Shown here: in pieces, positions 26,879 to 34,109 of the stretch
Numbering within the stretch: position 1 is the first letter of the stretch
How the letters are laid out: each line of letters starts with the position of its first letter
The notes under the pieces: model-generated
What the model saw: only the letters and a program-made list of their open reading frames with translations
The model's database searches: none
Told to the model about the DNA's origin: nothing
Assembly (NCBI GenBank): GCA_016213405.1
Contig: JACRAM010000049.1
Coordinates: forward strand, 23,440 to 87,439
Reading direction: 5' to 3'
DNA length: 64,000 nucleotides
DNA from: Bacteroidota bacterium
Lineage (GTDB): Bacteria > Bacteroidota > Bacteroidia > Palsa-948
Translations under genes and position numbers: made by a program

Positions 26879-27057
26879 TTGGGTATAAGGTAAGGGGTAT
26901 AAGGAAAAGCAAATCCTCAAGTCTCAAGTCCCTCCGAAGGAGTCCTTCGGACAAGTACCAAGTATTAAGTCACAACAAGCAGCCAGCATCAGCTGTTCCT
27001 TGTAACTTGGAATTTGAAATTTTGGACTTGGGACTTTTCGCCTTATACCCTATACCT
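26879..27057. repeat. Large nested inverted repeat between divergent lipoprotein genes
   Basis: Outer arms gggtataaggtaagg ... ccttataccctatacc, inner arms caagtctcaagtcc ... ggacttgggactt, plus small hairpin ctccgaaggagtccttcgg. Same family as 24071-24190. It occupies most of the 382-bp gap 26789-27170, which holds no gene besides the two promoters. Confidence 0.75.
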
Positions 27058-27101
27058 CTCCACATGTTAATATTTATTATTTCTCTATTCAGGAAATATT
27101 C

Positions 27102-27109
27102 TACTTTTG
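27102..27109 (+). promoter_or_regulatory. -7 promoter element TACTTTTG
   Basis: Exact TAnnTTTG, 61 bases before the lipoprotein ATG at 27171. Confidence 0.55.
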
Positions 27110-27170
27110 TCGGCTGAACGCAGATGCAAACGAATTTTTTAAAAATAACCTAAACCAAAAAACAATTACA

Positions 27171-27860
27171 ATGAAAAAACAATTATTTCTCGCTGCCGCT
27201 GTTCTTTTCACAGCAGGCATTATCTGGATGACAGGATGTAAAAAAGAAGACACCACTCCTCCGGTTGTTACATTAACCGGCAGTGCTTCAATGAGTGTTT
27301 CTTTGCAATCAGCAACTACTGACCCTGGCGCTACTGCAGAAGACGATGAAGATGGAACAATCACTGCATCTTCTGACTGGAGCAGCACTAATCCTAATCT
27401 CAATTATGTCGGTGTATATACCATTACTTATACTGCCACAGACGCAGCTGGAAATTCCAATACTGCAACCAGAACTGTTACTGTGTACAATCAAGCTAGT
27501 ATGACTTTAGCTGGAACTTATCTTTCAAGCGGAGTAAGCTACACTGTTAAAGACTCTATTGTTGCTCTCCCGCCAAATACAACTTTTCCGCAAACAGTTA
27601 CATTTGATAATTCAACTAATAACAAAATTCATTTTAACAAGTTTGCTAACTATTCTAACAACGCTGGGATTTTTGCTACCATTGATGCAAGCGGCTCTAT
27701 TACATTACCTTCTCAATCACCAACTGGTATTGGCTCTGCTAGCGAAACACATACATTCCAAGGAACTGGCACTGTTACTGGGACAAAATTTACTCTTCAT
27801 TTTACAGATGTGAATGTTACAGGAGGAGGTACTGCTGATGATTACGAATGGTTTAATTAA
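27171..27860 (+). CDS. Lipoprotein with Ig-like (DUF5011/HYR) domain
   Basis: 229 residues. Lipoprotein signal ends WMTGCKKED. An Ig-like domain (about 30-105, TPPVVTLTGSASMSV ... YTITYTATDAAGNSNTATRTV) of the DUF5011/HYR type is followed by a beta-rich C-terminal region (TLAGTYLSSGVSYTVKDS). No enzyme motif. A terminator follows at 27880-27914. Confidence 0.85.
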   Translation: MKKQLFLAAAVLFTAGIIWMTGCKKEDTTPPVVTLTGSASMSVSLQSATTDPGATAEDDEDGTITASSDWSSTNPNLNYVGVYTITYTATDAAGNSNTATRTVTVYNQASMTLAGTYLSSGVSYTVKDSIVALPPNTTFPQTVTFDNSTNNKIHFNKFANYSNNAGIFATIDASGSITLPSQSPTGIGSASETHTFQGTGTVTGTKFTLHFTDVNVTGGGTADDYEWFN

Positions 27861-27879
27861 TTATTTATAATGCTTTTTC

Positions 27880-27914
27880 AAAAACCCTCTGCTAACCACA
27901 GGGGGTTTTTTATT
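27880..27914 (+). terminator. Rho-independent terminator
   Basis: aaaaaccctctgctaaccac then agggggttttttatttt, a strong stem with a T run, 20 bases after the lipoprotein stop. Confidence 0.85.
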
Positions 27915-27955
27915 TTCATCCAGCGCACAGCAAGTTCGTATCTTTATTTCCTGAT

Positions 27956-29905
27956 ATGAAGGTTACTCTAAAGGAAATACAACTCCTGCTCATTCGTCTT
28001 TCCATTGCGCTGCTCACCTACCCTATCTGCAAAACACTTTTCTATCTTTTCAATTACCATTATTTCTCTGATGTATCGGTGGGAGATTTTCTATCCATTT
28101 TGTTTTTCGGATTGAGGTTTGATGTTTCTGCTTTAGTATTGATGAATGTTCCGTTCACGCTTCTGCACATTATTCCATTTGGTTTTACAAAAAAGAAGTG
28201 GTATCAACTGGTTTTAAAAACTGTTTTCCTGACCGTAAACGGAATCGCCATTCTTGCCGATTGCGTTGACCTTGAATATTACAAATTCACACTCAAGCGG
28301 ACTACCTCAGATTTTTTTGATTTGTTTGGGCTTGGCTCTGATATTTCTTCCCTGCTTCCACAATACATAAAAGATTTCTGGTATGTGGTATTGATTGCAG
28401 CAACGCTGATTATATTTATTTCATGGCTGTATAATAAAACAACAAAGTTCGGAGTTCGGAGTTCGGGAGAAAGTAATACTGGATTCAACTCCCAACTCCG
28501 AACTCCCAACTCCCAACTAATTGCGAGATTGATTTCCTGGATTATTCTGAATTCTGCGTTAATCGGGATAATGATTATCGGCTTCAGAGGAGGATTACAG
28601 ATGCGCCCCATCATGACCATCAACGCATCGGAATATGTTTCGGCAAAAAATATTCCGCTCATTATCAATACTCCTTTCTCTATCATTAAAAGCTACGGAC
28701 TGGAAGAACTTGAAGATAAGAAATATTTTCCGGAAGAAGAACTTCTTAAACATTTTAATCCTATCCATCAACCATTAACCATTAGCCATCAACCATCATC
28801 AAATGTATTTATCCTCATCATGGAAAGTTTTTCCAAAGAATATACTTCTCTCGGAGGAAAAAAAAGTTACACTCCTTTTCTCGATTCTTTGATGAATGAA
28901 AGCATGGTGTTTGACAATGCATTTGCTAATGGGAAAAAATCGATTGAAGGAATTCCGGCTGTGCTTGCCAGCCTGCCCGCACTTATGAACGAATCCTTTA
29001 TTACTTCAACTTACTGTGGCAATCGCTTCAACTCTCTTTCAAACACATTAAGAAGCAAAGGATATTCGTCCGCATTTTTTCACGGAGGAACCAACGGCAC
29101 TATGGGCTTTGATGCTTTTTGCGGTTCAGCAGGATTTGATAAATACTATGGCAGATATGAATACAACAATGATAAAGATTATGATGGCGATTGGGGAATC
29201 TGGGATGAGCCGTTCCTGCAATATGCTGAAAAGAATGTGAGCCGGATGAAGCAACCCTTTCTTGCGGCATTGTTTTCTCTTACTTCGCATCATCCGTTTA
29301 CAATTCCTGAAAAATATCAAACGCAATTCACAGGAGGTGAACTTCCGATTTTAAAGAGCGTGCAGTACGCTGATTACTCGCTGAAAAAGTTTTTTGAATC
29401 CGCTTCAAAAGAAAAATGGTTTGACAGCACGCTGTTTGTCATCACGGCTGACCATGCAGGTCCATCGGAAGATAATGTTTACAGCAACAGCGCTGGAGGT
29501 TTTGAAATTCCAATTGTCTTTTACCAACACAACAGTTCTTTCAAAGGAATAAATCACAAAGTCACCCAGCAGATTGACATCATGCCAACTATTTTGAATT
29601 ACCTGAATTACAATTCATCCTTTTTTTCATTTGGAAACAATGCGCTTGATACAATTCAAACGGGCTATGCTGTAAATTTCATTAATGATGTTTACCAGAT
29701 TTTTCAGAATGATTATCTTTTGCAGTTTGACGGAAGAAAAACAATCGCTTTGTACAATTACAAAACCGATTCACTTCTGAAAAATAACCTTCATGAGCAA
29801 ACTTCAAAAGTTTTTAAAACTTTTGAAGTTTCAATGGAAGCAAAACTGAAAGCAATTATACAGACCTATCATCACGCAATGATTGCCAACAAACTTACTG
29901 AATGA
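27956..29905 (+). CDS. LTA synthase/sulfatase-superfamily membrane phosphotransferase
   Basis: 649 residues. About five membrane helices in the first ~210 residues, then an alkaline-phosphatase/sulfatase-fold domain: metal-binding VFILIMESFSKEY near 285, nucleophile region ANGKKSIEGIPAV near 325, TADHAG near 500. Members of this family transfer phosphoglycerol or phosphoethanolamine to envelope glycans or lipids. Two repeat insertions: 28446-28518 (codons ~164-188) in the loop between two helices, and 28765-28800 just before the catalytic domain. Catalytic motifs intact. -7-like TATCTTTA lies close upstream (seven of eight fit). Confidence 0.9.
   Translation: MKVTLKEIQLLLIRLSIALLTYPICKTLFYLFNYHYFSDVSVGDFLSILFFGLRFDVSALVLMNVPFTLLHIIPFGFTKKKWYQLVLKTVFLTVNGIAILADCVDLEYYKFTLKRTTSDFFDLFGLGSDISSLLPQYIKDFWYVVLIAATLIIFISWLYNKTTKFGVRSSGESNTGFNSQLRTPNSQLIARLISWIILNSALIGIMIIGFRGGLQMRPIMTINASEYVSAKNIPLIINTPFSIIKSYGLEELEDKKYFPEEELLKHFNPIHQPLTISHQPSSNVFILIMESFSKEYTSLGGKKSYTPFLDSLMNESMVFDNAFANGKKSIEGIPAVLASLPALMNESFITSTYCGNRFNSLSNTLRSKGYSSAFFHGGTNGTMGFDAFCGSAGFDKYYGRYEYNNDKDYDGDWGIWDEPFLQYAEKNVSRMKQPFLAALFSLTSHHPFTIPEKYQTQFTGGELPILKSVQYADYSLKKFFESASKEKWFDSTLFVITADHAGPSEDNVYSNSAGGFEIPIVFYQHNSSFKGINHKVTQQIDIMPTILNYLNYNSSFFSFGNNALDTIQTGYAVNFINDVYQIFQNDYLLQFDGRKTIALYNYKTDSLLKNNLHEQTSKVFKTFEVSMEAKLKAIIQTYHHAMIANKLTE
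28446..28518. repeat. 'ggagttcgg' family element inside the LTA-synthase-like gene
   Basis: agttcggagttcggagttcg pairs with caactcccaactccgaactc. Encodes FGVRSSGESNTGFNSQLRTP and a few more residues. Confidence 0.85.
28765..28800. repeat. 'catcaaccattaacc' repeat arm in the same gene
   Basis: atcaaccattaaccattagc followed by catcaaccatcatc; encodes HQPLTISHQPS in a linker. Confidence 0.55.
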
Positions 29906-29990
29906 AGATGCAGACGGATTAAAAAAGATTCAGACGGATGTATAAGTTTGCATCCGTTTGCATCTGTGTTTTTATTCGTCTGAATCTGTA
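29906..29990. repeat. 'gatgcagacgg' inverted repeat
   Basis: gatgcagacggatt and gattcagacggatg pair with catccgtttgcatctg and attcgtctgaatctg. Fills the gap between the LTA-synthase-like gene and the lipid kinase gene. Confidence 0.7.
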
Positions 29991-29998
29991 TTAATAAA

Positions 29999-30943
29999 AT
30001 GAAGAAAAAAATTCTTTTCATAATTAATCCCATCTCTGGTGTTGGCAGGCACAGAACTGTTGAAAGATTGATTGACGAAAGACTAAACAGGACTATTTTC
30101 GATTATGAACTTGCTTACACGAAAGCATCAAAACATGCTATTGAACTGAGCAAACAGGGCGCAGAAGAAAATTTTGAAATCATTGTGGCGGTAGGCGGTG
30201 ATGGCTCTGTGAATGAAGTGGGAAGAAGTTTAGTGGATGTCGGTCGGGATTTAAAATCCCGACCAGCGCTTGCTATTCTTCCCTGCGGTTCAGGAAACGG
30301 AACGGCAAGACATTTAGATATTCCTATGAACCTGGAGAAAGCCATGCAGGTCATCAATCAACATAAAGTTACAACCATTGACACCTTCAAAGTAAATGAT
30401 GAAACAGTAATTAATGCTGCAGGAATTGGTTTTGCCGCGCACATCGCTCACGAATTTTCCAAATTCAAAAAGCGCGGCTTCAGAAATTACCTCAAGATAG
30501 CCGTGCGCGATTCCTTGAAATATAAATCACAGATGTGTGAGATTGATGCCCTCCCCCAACCCCTCCCATTAGGAGGGGAGATAAGTTCTGCAAATCCTCC
30601 CCAATGGGGAGGACATAGGAGGGGCTTCTTTTTCATCATTGACATCTGCAACGGAACACAGTGGGGAAACAACGCGGTGATTGCTCCTCATGCAGAAAAC
30701 GATGACGGACTGCTGGATTTATGTGTGGTAAAAGATTTCCCTTTTAGAAATTTCCCGCTGATGGCTGCCCGCCTGTTCACGCATTCCATTCACCGTTCAA
30801 AGTTTGTAGAGATAATTAAAGTGAAAGAAGTTACTATCCGCCAGGAAAAAACAATTGCCCATATTGACGGAGAGCCATACAATATGGGCAATGAACTCAG
30901 GATAAAGATTAATCCTCTATCGCTGAAAGTTATCGTTCCTTGA
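29999..30943 (+). CDS. Diacylglycerol/lipid kinase family protein with two in-frame repeat insertions
   Basis: 314 residues; the family is ~290-300. DAGK catalytic fold: NPISGVGRH at ~11-19, GGDGSVNEVG at ~66-75, PCGSGNGTAR at ~95-105 and a C-terminal INGEPY-like IDGEPYNMG. It phosphorylates a membrane lipid. Insert 1 is the palindrome ggtcgggatttaaaatcccg-acc (30242-30264, codons ~82-89). Insert 2 (30548-30625, 78 bp, codons ~184-209) adds LPQPLPLGGEISSANPPQWG and flanking residues. Neither disturbs the catalytic motifs. Confidence 0.92.
   Translation: MKKKILFIINPISGVGRHRTVERLIDERLNRTIFDYELAYTKASKHAIELSKQGAEENFEIIVAVGGDGSVNEVGRSLVDVGRDLKSRPALAILPCGSGNGTARHLDIPMNLEKAMQVINQHKVTTIDTFKVNDETVINAAGIGFAAHIAHEFSKFKKRGFRNYLKIAVRDSLKYKSQMCEIDALPQPLPLGGEISSANPPQWGGHRRGFFFIIDICNGTQWGNNAVIAPHAENDDGLLDLCVVKDFPFRNFPLMAARLFTHSIHRSKFVEIIKVKEVTIRQEKTIAHIDGEPYNMGNELRIKINPLSLKVIVP
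30242..30264. repeat. ggtcgggat/atcccgacc palindrome inside lipid kinase gene
   Basis: Perfect 9-bp arms around ttaaa; read in frame as part of VGRDLKSRPA. Confidence 0.8.
30548..30625. repeat. Paired-arm element, 78 bp, inside lipid kinase gene
   Basis: gccctcccccaac start, hairpins cccctcccattaggagggg and cctccccaatggggagg, end ggaggggc. Length is exactly 26 codons. Confidence 0.85.
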
Positions 30944-30946
30944 AAA

Positions 30947-31420
30947 TTATTTCTTCACAACAACAGAATCCTTCATCATCTTCATATCACATTTCTCTTT
31001 TCCTTTCTTGCAACCGTCCATTTTTCCTTCTTTTCCTTCCATGCATTCTCCTTCGCCTTCTTCACATTCTTCTTTTCCTTCTTTGCACATGCCGCAGCAT
31101 TTGCCTCCTCCCATTTCACATTCGCCTCCTCTCATCATCATCATGTGTTTCTCCATTCCTCCCATCATGCACATTCCTTTTCCCATTCCCATTTCACATT
31201 CTCCCATTCCCATTTCCTTGCATTCCTGCTTCATGGCACAATGCATGACGCAGCGCATAGTACAGCAGACCATAGAACAAAATGATACAACAATAACAAA
31301 CCAGGCAACCACTTTAAAAAAAGTGTTGAGGTTTTCTTTTTGTGTTTTGTAAAGAAGCCACATTCCTGCCGAAAGTGACAGCAGCAGAAGGGCAATACAG
31401 ATAGTTGGTGAACAATTCAT
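30947..31420 (-). CDS. Two-helix membrane protein with a Cys/Met-rich tail
   Basis: 157 residues from ATG 31418-31420. Two membrane helices (about 5-25 and 38-58), then a low-complexity ~95-residue tail rich in Cys, Met, Glu, Lys and Gly (ECEMGMGKGMCMMGGMEKHM, then GGKCCGMCKEGKEECEEG). Cys and Met density suggests binding of soft metals such as copper or silver, which is inference from composition only. -7 element TACCTTTG lies 24 bases upstream. Ends four bases after the lipid kinase stop on the other strand. No known family is recognised. Confidence 0.75.
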   Translation of the reverse strand: MNCSPTICIALLLLSLSAGMWLLYKTQKENLNTFFKVVAWFVIVVSFCSMVCCTMRCVMHCAMKQECKEMGMGECEMGMGKGMCMMGGMEKHMMMMRGGECEMGGGKCCGMCKEGKEECEEGEGECMEGKEGKMDGCKKGKEKCDMKMMKDSVVVKK

Positions 31421-31444
31421 AGTATTTGGTTTTAAAGATTTAGT

Positions 31445-31452
31445 CAAAGGTA
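31445..31452 (-). promoter_or_regulatory. -7 promoter element TACCTTTG
   Basis: Exact TAnnTTTG on the minus strand, 24 bases before the ATG of the Cys/Met-rich gene. Confidence 0.6.
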
Positions 31453-31460
31453 GGAAATCC

Positions 31461-31570
31461 TCGAAACGCGAAACATTACGAAAAATACGAAAAGGTGGAA
31501 TGTTGGATTTCCATTCTTCTATGATTCCATTCTTTCTACTTTCGTACTTTCGTATAAATTCGTTTTTCGA
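31461..31570. repeat. Long inverted repeat in the 5' region of the gene at 31579
   Basis: cgaaacgcgaaacattacga and aaaggtggaat pair with attccattctttc and ctttcgtactttcgtataaa, with cgtttttcg at the end. 110 bp covers nearly the whole intergenic region, leaving little room for a separate promoter. Confidence 0.65.
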
Positions 31571-31578
31571 AGATTTTT

Positions 31579-32022
31579 ATGAACGAAGGTCTGACAAAAT
31601 CATTCGCTATTATTTCTCCTGCAATTCCTTCGGCAGGAGTTTATTTTTTCACCACCGACAGCGGAGTAAAATATGAAGTCCGTTTCGGAAGAAGAAAAGA
31701 CAACATCCTTCATGCTACGATTGTCTTTGGAGTAATCAACGATGAATATGAAGGTGAAGAATATGTGGAAACCAATAAAGGAGAAGTTTACCGAGTGATG
31801 GCAACGCTTGTGCAGGTAATCCGAATATTTATGACTGAACATTCAAAAGTGATGATATATGAATTTACGGGCATAGCACGTGAAGGAGAACCCGATGAAG
31901 GTGCAACCGCTCGAACAAATCTTTACAAAAGATATCTTCCGATTATTTTTCCTGAAAGTGAAGGATGGGGCTTTAAATTTCAGGGAAGCAATGCGGTAGT
32001 GACCAGAAAGGATAAGTATTAG
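31579..32022 (+). CDS. Conserved-looking hypothetical protein, possibly DUF6934-like
   Basis: 147 residues with no signal or membrane helix. Pattern VYRVMATLVQVIRIFM followed by an acidic/aromatic segment and ARTNLYKRYLPI is reminiscent of the DUF6934 family of Bacteroidota, a weak resemblance by memory. Isolated gene; its promoter region is a long inverted repeat. Confidence 0.6.
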   Translation: MNEGLTKSFAIISPAIPSAGVYFFTTDSGVKYEVRFGRRKDNILHATIVFGVINDEYEGEEYVETNKGEVYRVMATLVQVIRIFMTEHSKVMIYEFTGIAREGEPDEGATARTNLYKRYLPIIFPESEGWGFKFQGSNAVVTRKDKY

Positions 32023-32040
32023 CCGCTCACATTTTTTCTA

Positions 32041-32164
32041 CAAAATACATTTCTATTTCTCCTTTGTTCTTGGCGGGGAAAGCCCCTCTCTAACTCTCCC
32101 CAAAGGGGAGAGAACCATTTTTATTTTCAACAAAATACATTTTTATTTTTCCTTTATTCTTTGC
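32041..32164. repeat. 34-bp direct duplication flanking a palindromic element at cyclase C-terminus
   Basis: Copies at 32041-32074 and 32131-32164 match at 30 of 34 positions and are 90 bp apart, enclosing the palindrome ctctccccaaaggggagag (32081-32116). Read on the minus strand both encode the same peptide ending (KNKG-I-MYFVE), the first followed by a TAG within the element. Confidence 0.85.
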
Positions 32165-32389
32165 CTCAACTTCTCCTCTATAAATAAAATCTAATGATGT
32201 TCCTCCTCCTTTGGAGGAGGTTAGGAGGAGGTTATGGGTTGCTTCAGAAATATTAATCTTTCCTGCTTCGCCTGATGATTCCATGCGTGAAGCGGTGTTC
32301 ACCGTATCCCCCCAAATGTCATAAGCGAATTTTTTGTCACCTACTACACCCGCAGTAACGGGACCGGTGTGAATGCCGATTCTTAACTG
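32090..32389 (-). pseudogene. C-terminal part of class III nucleotide cyclase, out of frame
   Basis: The cyclase catalytic core continues here as WQLRIGIHTGPVTAGVVGD, AYDIWGDTVNTASRMESS and FIYRGEVEAKNKGKIKMYF, in a frame different from the upstream part. The separate frame is blocked by a stop inside the 62-bp repeat at 32390-32451. A second insertion (cctcctcctttggaggagg and ggaggagg, 32201-32232) adds LTSSKGGGTS inside the catalytic domain, and the gene ends in another palindrome (NGSLPFGES then TAG). Together with 32383-33999 this is one gene, either decayed or needing a frameshift. Confidence 0.8.
32201..32232. repeat. cctcctcc palindrome within cyclase C-terminal part
   Basis: cctcctcctttggaggagg followed by ttaggaggagg; in frame with the cyclase C-terminal segment. 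Confidence 0.65.
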
Positions 32390-33999
32390 CCAGTAATCGG
32401 TAATCGGTTACTGGTATTTGACTGATTACCGTTCACCGATAACCGATAACCATTCATCATCCACTCCTGAATTTCCATCGCTGCTTTCACAACATCCATT
32501 GCATTGGCTGAATTAGCAGTGGGCAATCCTCCAGCGCACATGTAAGCATCTCCGATAGTTTTTATTTTCTCGATGGGGTACCTGGAAATTATTTCATCAA
32601 ACTTCTTGAAAAGAAAATCCAGCTCACTGACTAACTCTTCTGCAGAAAGTTTTTCAGCAATGTTTGTGAATCCTTTGAAGTCAGTGAACATTACGGTGAC
32701 GCTTTCGTAATGCATTGCTGTGGCTTTTCCGTTTGCTTTAAGTTCTCTCGCGGTTTCGGCAGGAAGAATATTCAGAAGAAGTTTTTCGCTCTTTCTTCTC
32801 TCTTTTATAATGAACAGAGAAAGTAATACAACTATCAACAGACCACTGACCACTGACCATATTATTATCTTCTGTCTTTTAACTTCTGATTTCTGTAATT
32901 CACCTTCTTTATTCAACAATGTTATCTGCTGTTCTTTTTTCTCTGTTTCATACTTGGTTTGCATTTCAGTGATCTGCTTGCTGGATTCTTCATTGAGCAA
33001 ACTGTCTTTTGTATCGGAATATAATTTATGATATTCATACGCTTTCTGATATTCTCCTTTCTTTTCATGCAGACGGGAAAGAAGTTCATAAGCTGCCTTA
33101 ACATTATCGTTAAATGAAATTTCTTTTGCAGCAGCTAAACTACTGTCCGCATATTCAATTGCTTTTTCATACTCGCCTGCCGACATATATATAGTTGAAA
33201 GGTTCAGATATACATTGGAGAGTCCTTGCTTATCGCTCTCTACACTATAAATATTCAATGCCTTTAAGTTAAAATCAATCGCTTGTTTGGTATCATTCAT
33301 ACGATAATAGATATCGCCCATTTCCCAAAGACAAGCAGCAATACTCGGCTGGTGTTCCAGTTTTTCAAAAGAAGTCAATGCTTCCTGAAAACATTTGATG
33401 GCTTCATTATATTTTTTCTTAGGTTTATAAATATCTCCTATGCTAAGTAAACATTGTGCAATATCAAACCTGTCATCGTCATTCGGCTTTTTGGAAAATA
33501 ATTCTCTGAACTTTGCAAGAGATTTGAGATTGTATTCAAGGGCTTTATCAATTTGGTTCATCATCGCATAAACAGCACCGATATTCCCATAAGCGCCCGC
33601 CACTCCGTGCTCATCTCCAATCTCTTCTCTGATTTTCAATCCGCGAAGATTCATTTCAAGACTTTTTTCATAATTGCCCATGTTAAAATATATGTTTGAC
33701 ATTAATATCACACTTCTCGAAAGTCCTTTTTTGTAATTGAGTTTTTCGGCAAGTTGAATTGATTCTTCACAATAGTTTTTTGATTTGCCGATATCCACAG
33801 GCAGGTAATTCCAGCAAATCTGGTTGAGAAGGTTTACCTTATTAGTATCTTCCTGAGGCATGGCAGCAAGCACTTTCCGGAGAGAATCAATATTCCGGTT
33901 TTGTGAAAAGGAAAACGAATGAATAATGAATAATGCTCCGAACAACAGGAGGAGTTCCTTCGGGAAATAATAGATAAGTATGTAAATTATTTTCTTCAT
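32383..33999 (-). CDS. TPR-class III adenylate/guanylate cyclase, N-terminal part, frameshifted
   Basis: 538 residues. Signal-like start (IIYILIYYFPKELLLLFGAL) encoded by repeat DNA, then six or so TPR repeats (~45-335, e.g. GNIGAVYAMMNQIDKALEYN), a coiled coil, a membrane helix at ~378-398 (IWSVVSGLLIVVLLSLFII) partly encoded by a repeat (32831-32859), and the first half of a cyclase domain (VTVMFTDFKGFTN at ~436; IKTIGDAYMCAGG at ~487) with both metal-binding Asp. The frame then enters the 62-bp repeat and ends GNQSNTSNRLPITGS. The rest of the domain is at 32090-32389. TPR-cyclases of this shape are sensory enzymes in Bacteroidota; this copy may be inactive unless frameshifting occurs. Confidence 0.85.
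   Translation of the reverse strand: MKKIIYILIYYFPKELLLLFGALFIIHSFSFSQNRNIDSLRKVLAAMPQEDTNKVNLLNQICWNYLPVDIGKSKNYCEESIQLAEKLNYKKGLSRSVILMSNIYFNMGNYEKSLEMNLRGLKIREEIGDEHGVAGAYGNIGAVYAMMNQIDKALEYNLKSLAKFRELFSKKPNDDDRFDIAQCLLSIGDIYKPKKKYNEAIKCFQEALTSFEKLEHQPSIAACLWEMGDIYYRMNDTKQAIDFNLKALNIYSVESDKQGLSNVYLNLSTIYMSAGEYEKAIEYADSSLAAAKEISFNDNVKAAYELLSRLHEKKGEYQKAYEYHKLYSDTKDSLLNEESSKQITEMQTKYETEKKEQQITLLNKEGELQKSEVKRQKIIIWSVVSGLLIVVLLSLFIIKERRKSEKLLLNILPAETARELKANGKATAMHYESVTVMFTDFKGFTNIAEKLSAEELVSELDFLFKKFDEIISRYPIEKIKTIGDAYMCAGGLPTANSANAMDVVKAAMEIQEWMMNGYRLSVNGNQSNTSNRLPITGS
32390..32451. repeat. 62-bp 'gattaccgattacc' element at the cyclase frameshift
   Basis: Left arm cagtaatcggtaatcggtta, right arm tgattaccgttcaccgataa and ccgataacc. 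Length is 3n+2, exactly the shift needed between the two cyclase frames. Confidence 0.85.
32831..32859. repeat. 'cactgaccactgacc' repeat in the cyclase transmembrane helix
   Basis: Read on the minus strand as WSVVSGLLIV, part of the membrane helix. Single-arm version of 18032-18102. Confidence 0.7.
33917..33968. repeat. Repeat arms encoding the cyclase signal sequence
   Basis: gaatgaataatgaataatg (33917-33935) and ggaggagttccttcgggaa (33949-33967). Read on the minus strand they give FPKELLLLFGALFIIHSFSF. Confidence 0.7.
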
Positions 34000-34109
34000 T
34001 AGTCAATAATCTTTAGTCATTTCGGCATTCTTGCTTTGAGGCAGTTAAGCGACTTCTTAATATATTCTCCAGTATGTCTTAGCCTTTAAATGCCCATAAT
34101 ATGGGGTTA

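Noticed and set aside
31008..31352. Plus-strand frame opposite the Cys/Met-rich gene
   Set aside because: Ser/Pro/His-rich shadow of the minus-strand low-complexity tail; promoter and membrane helices favour the minus strand.
32302..32451. Programmed frameshift in the cyclase
   Set aside because: No slippery heptamer or pseudoknot was seen in the overlap; insertion length explains the shift. Not excluded.
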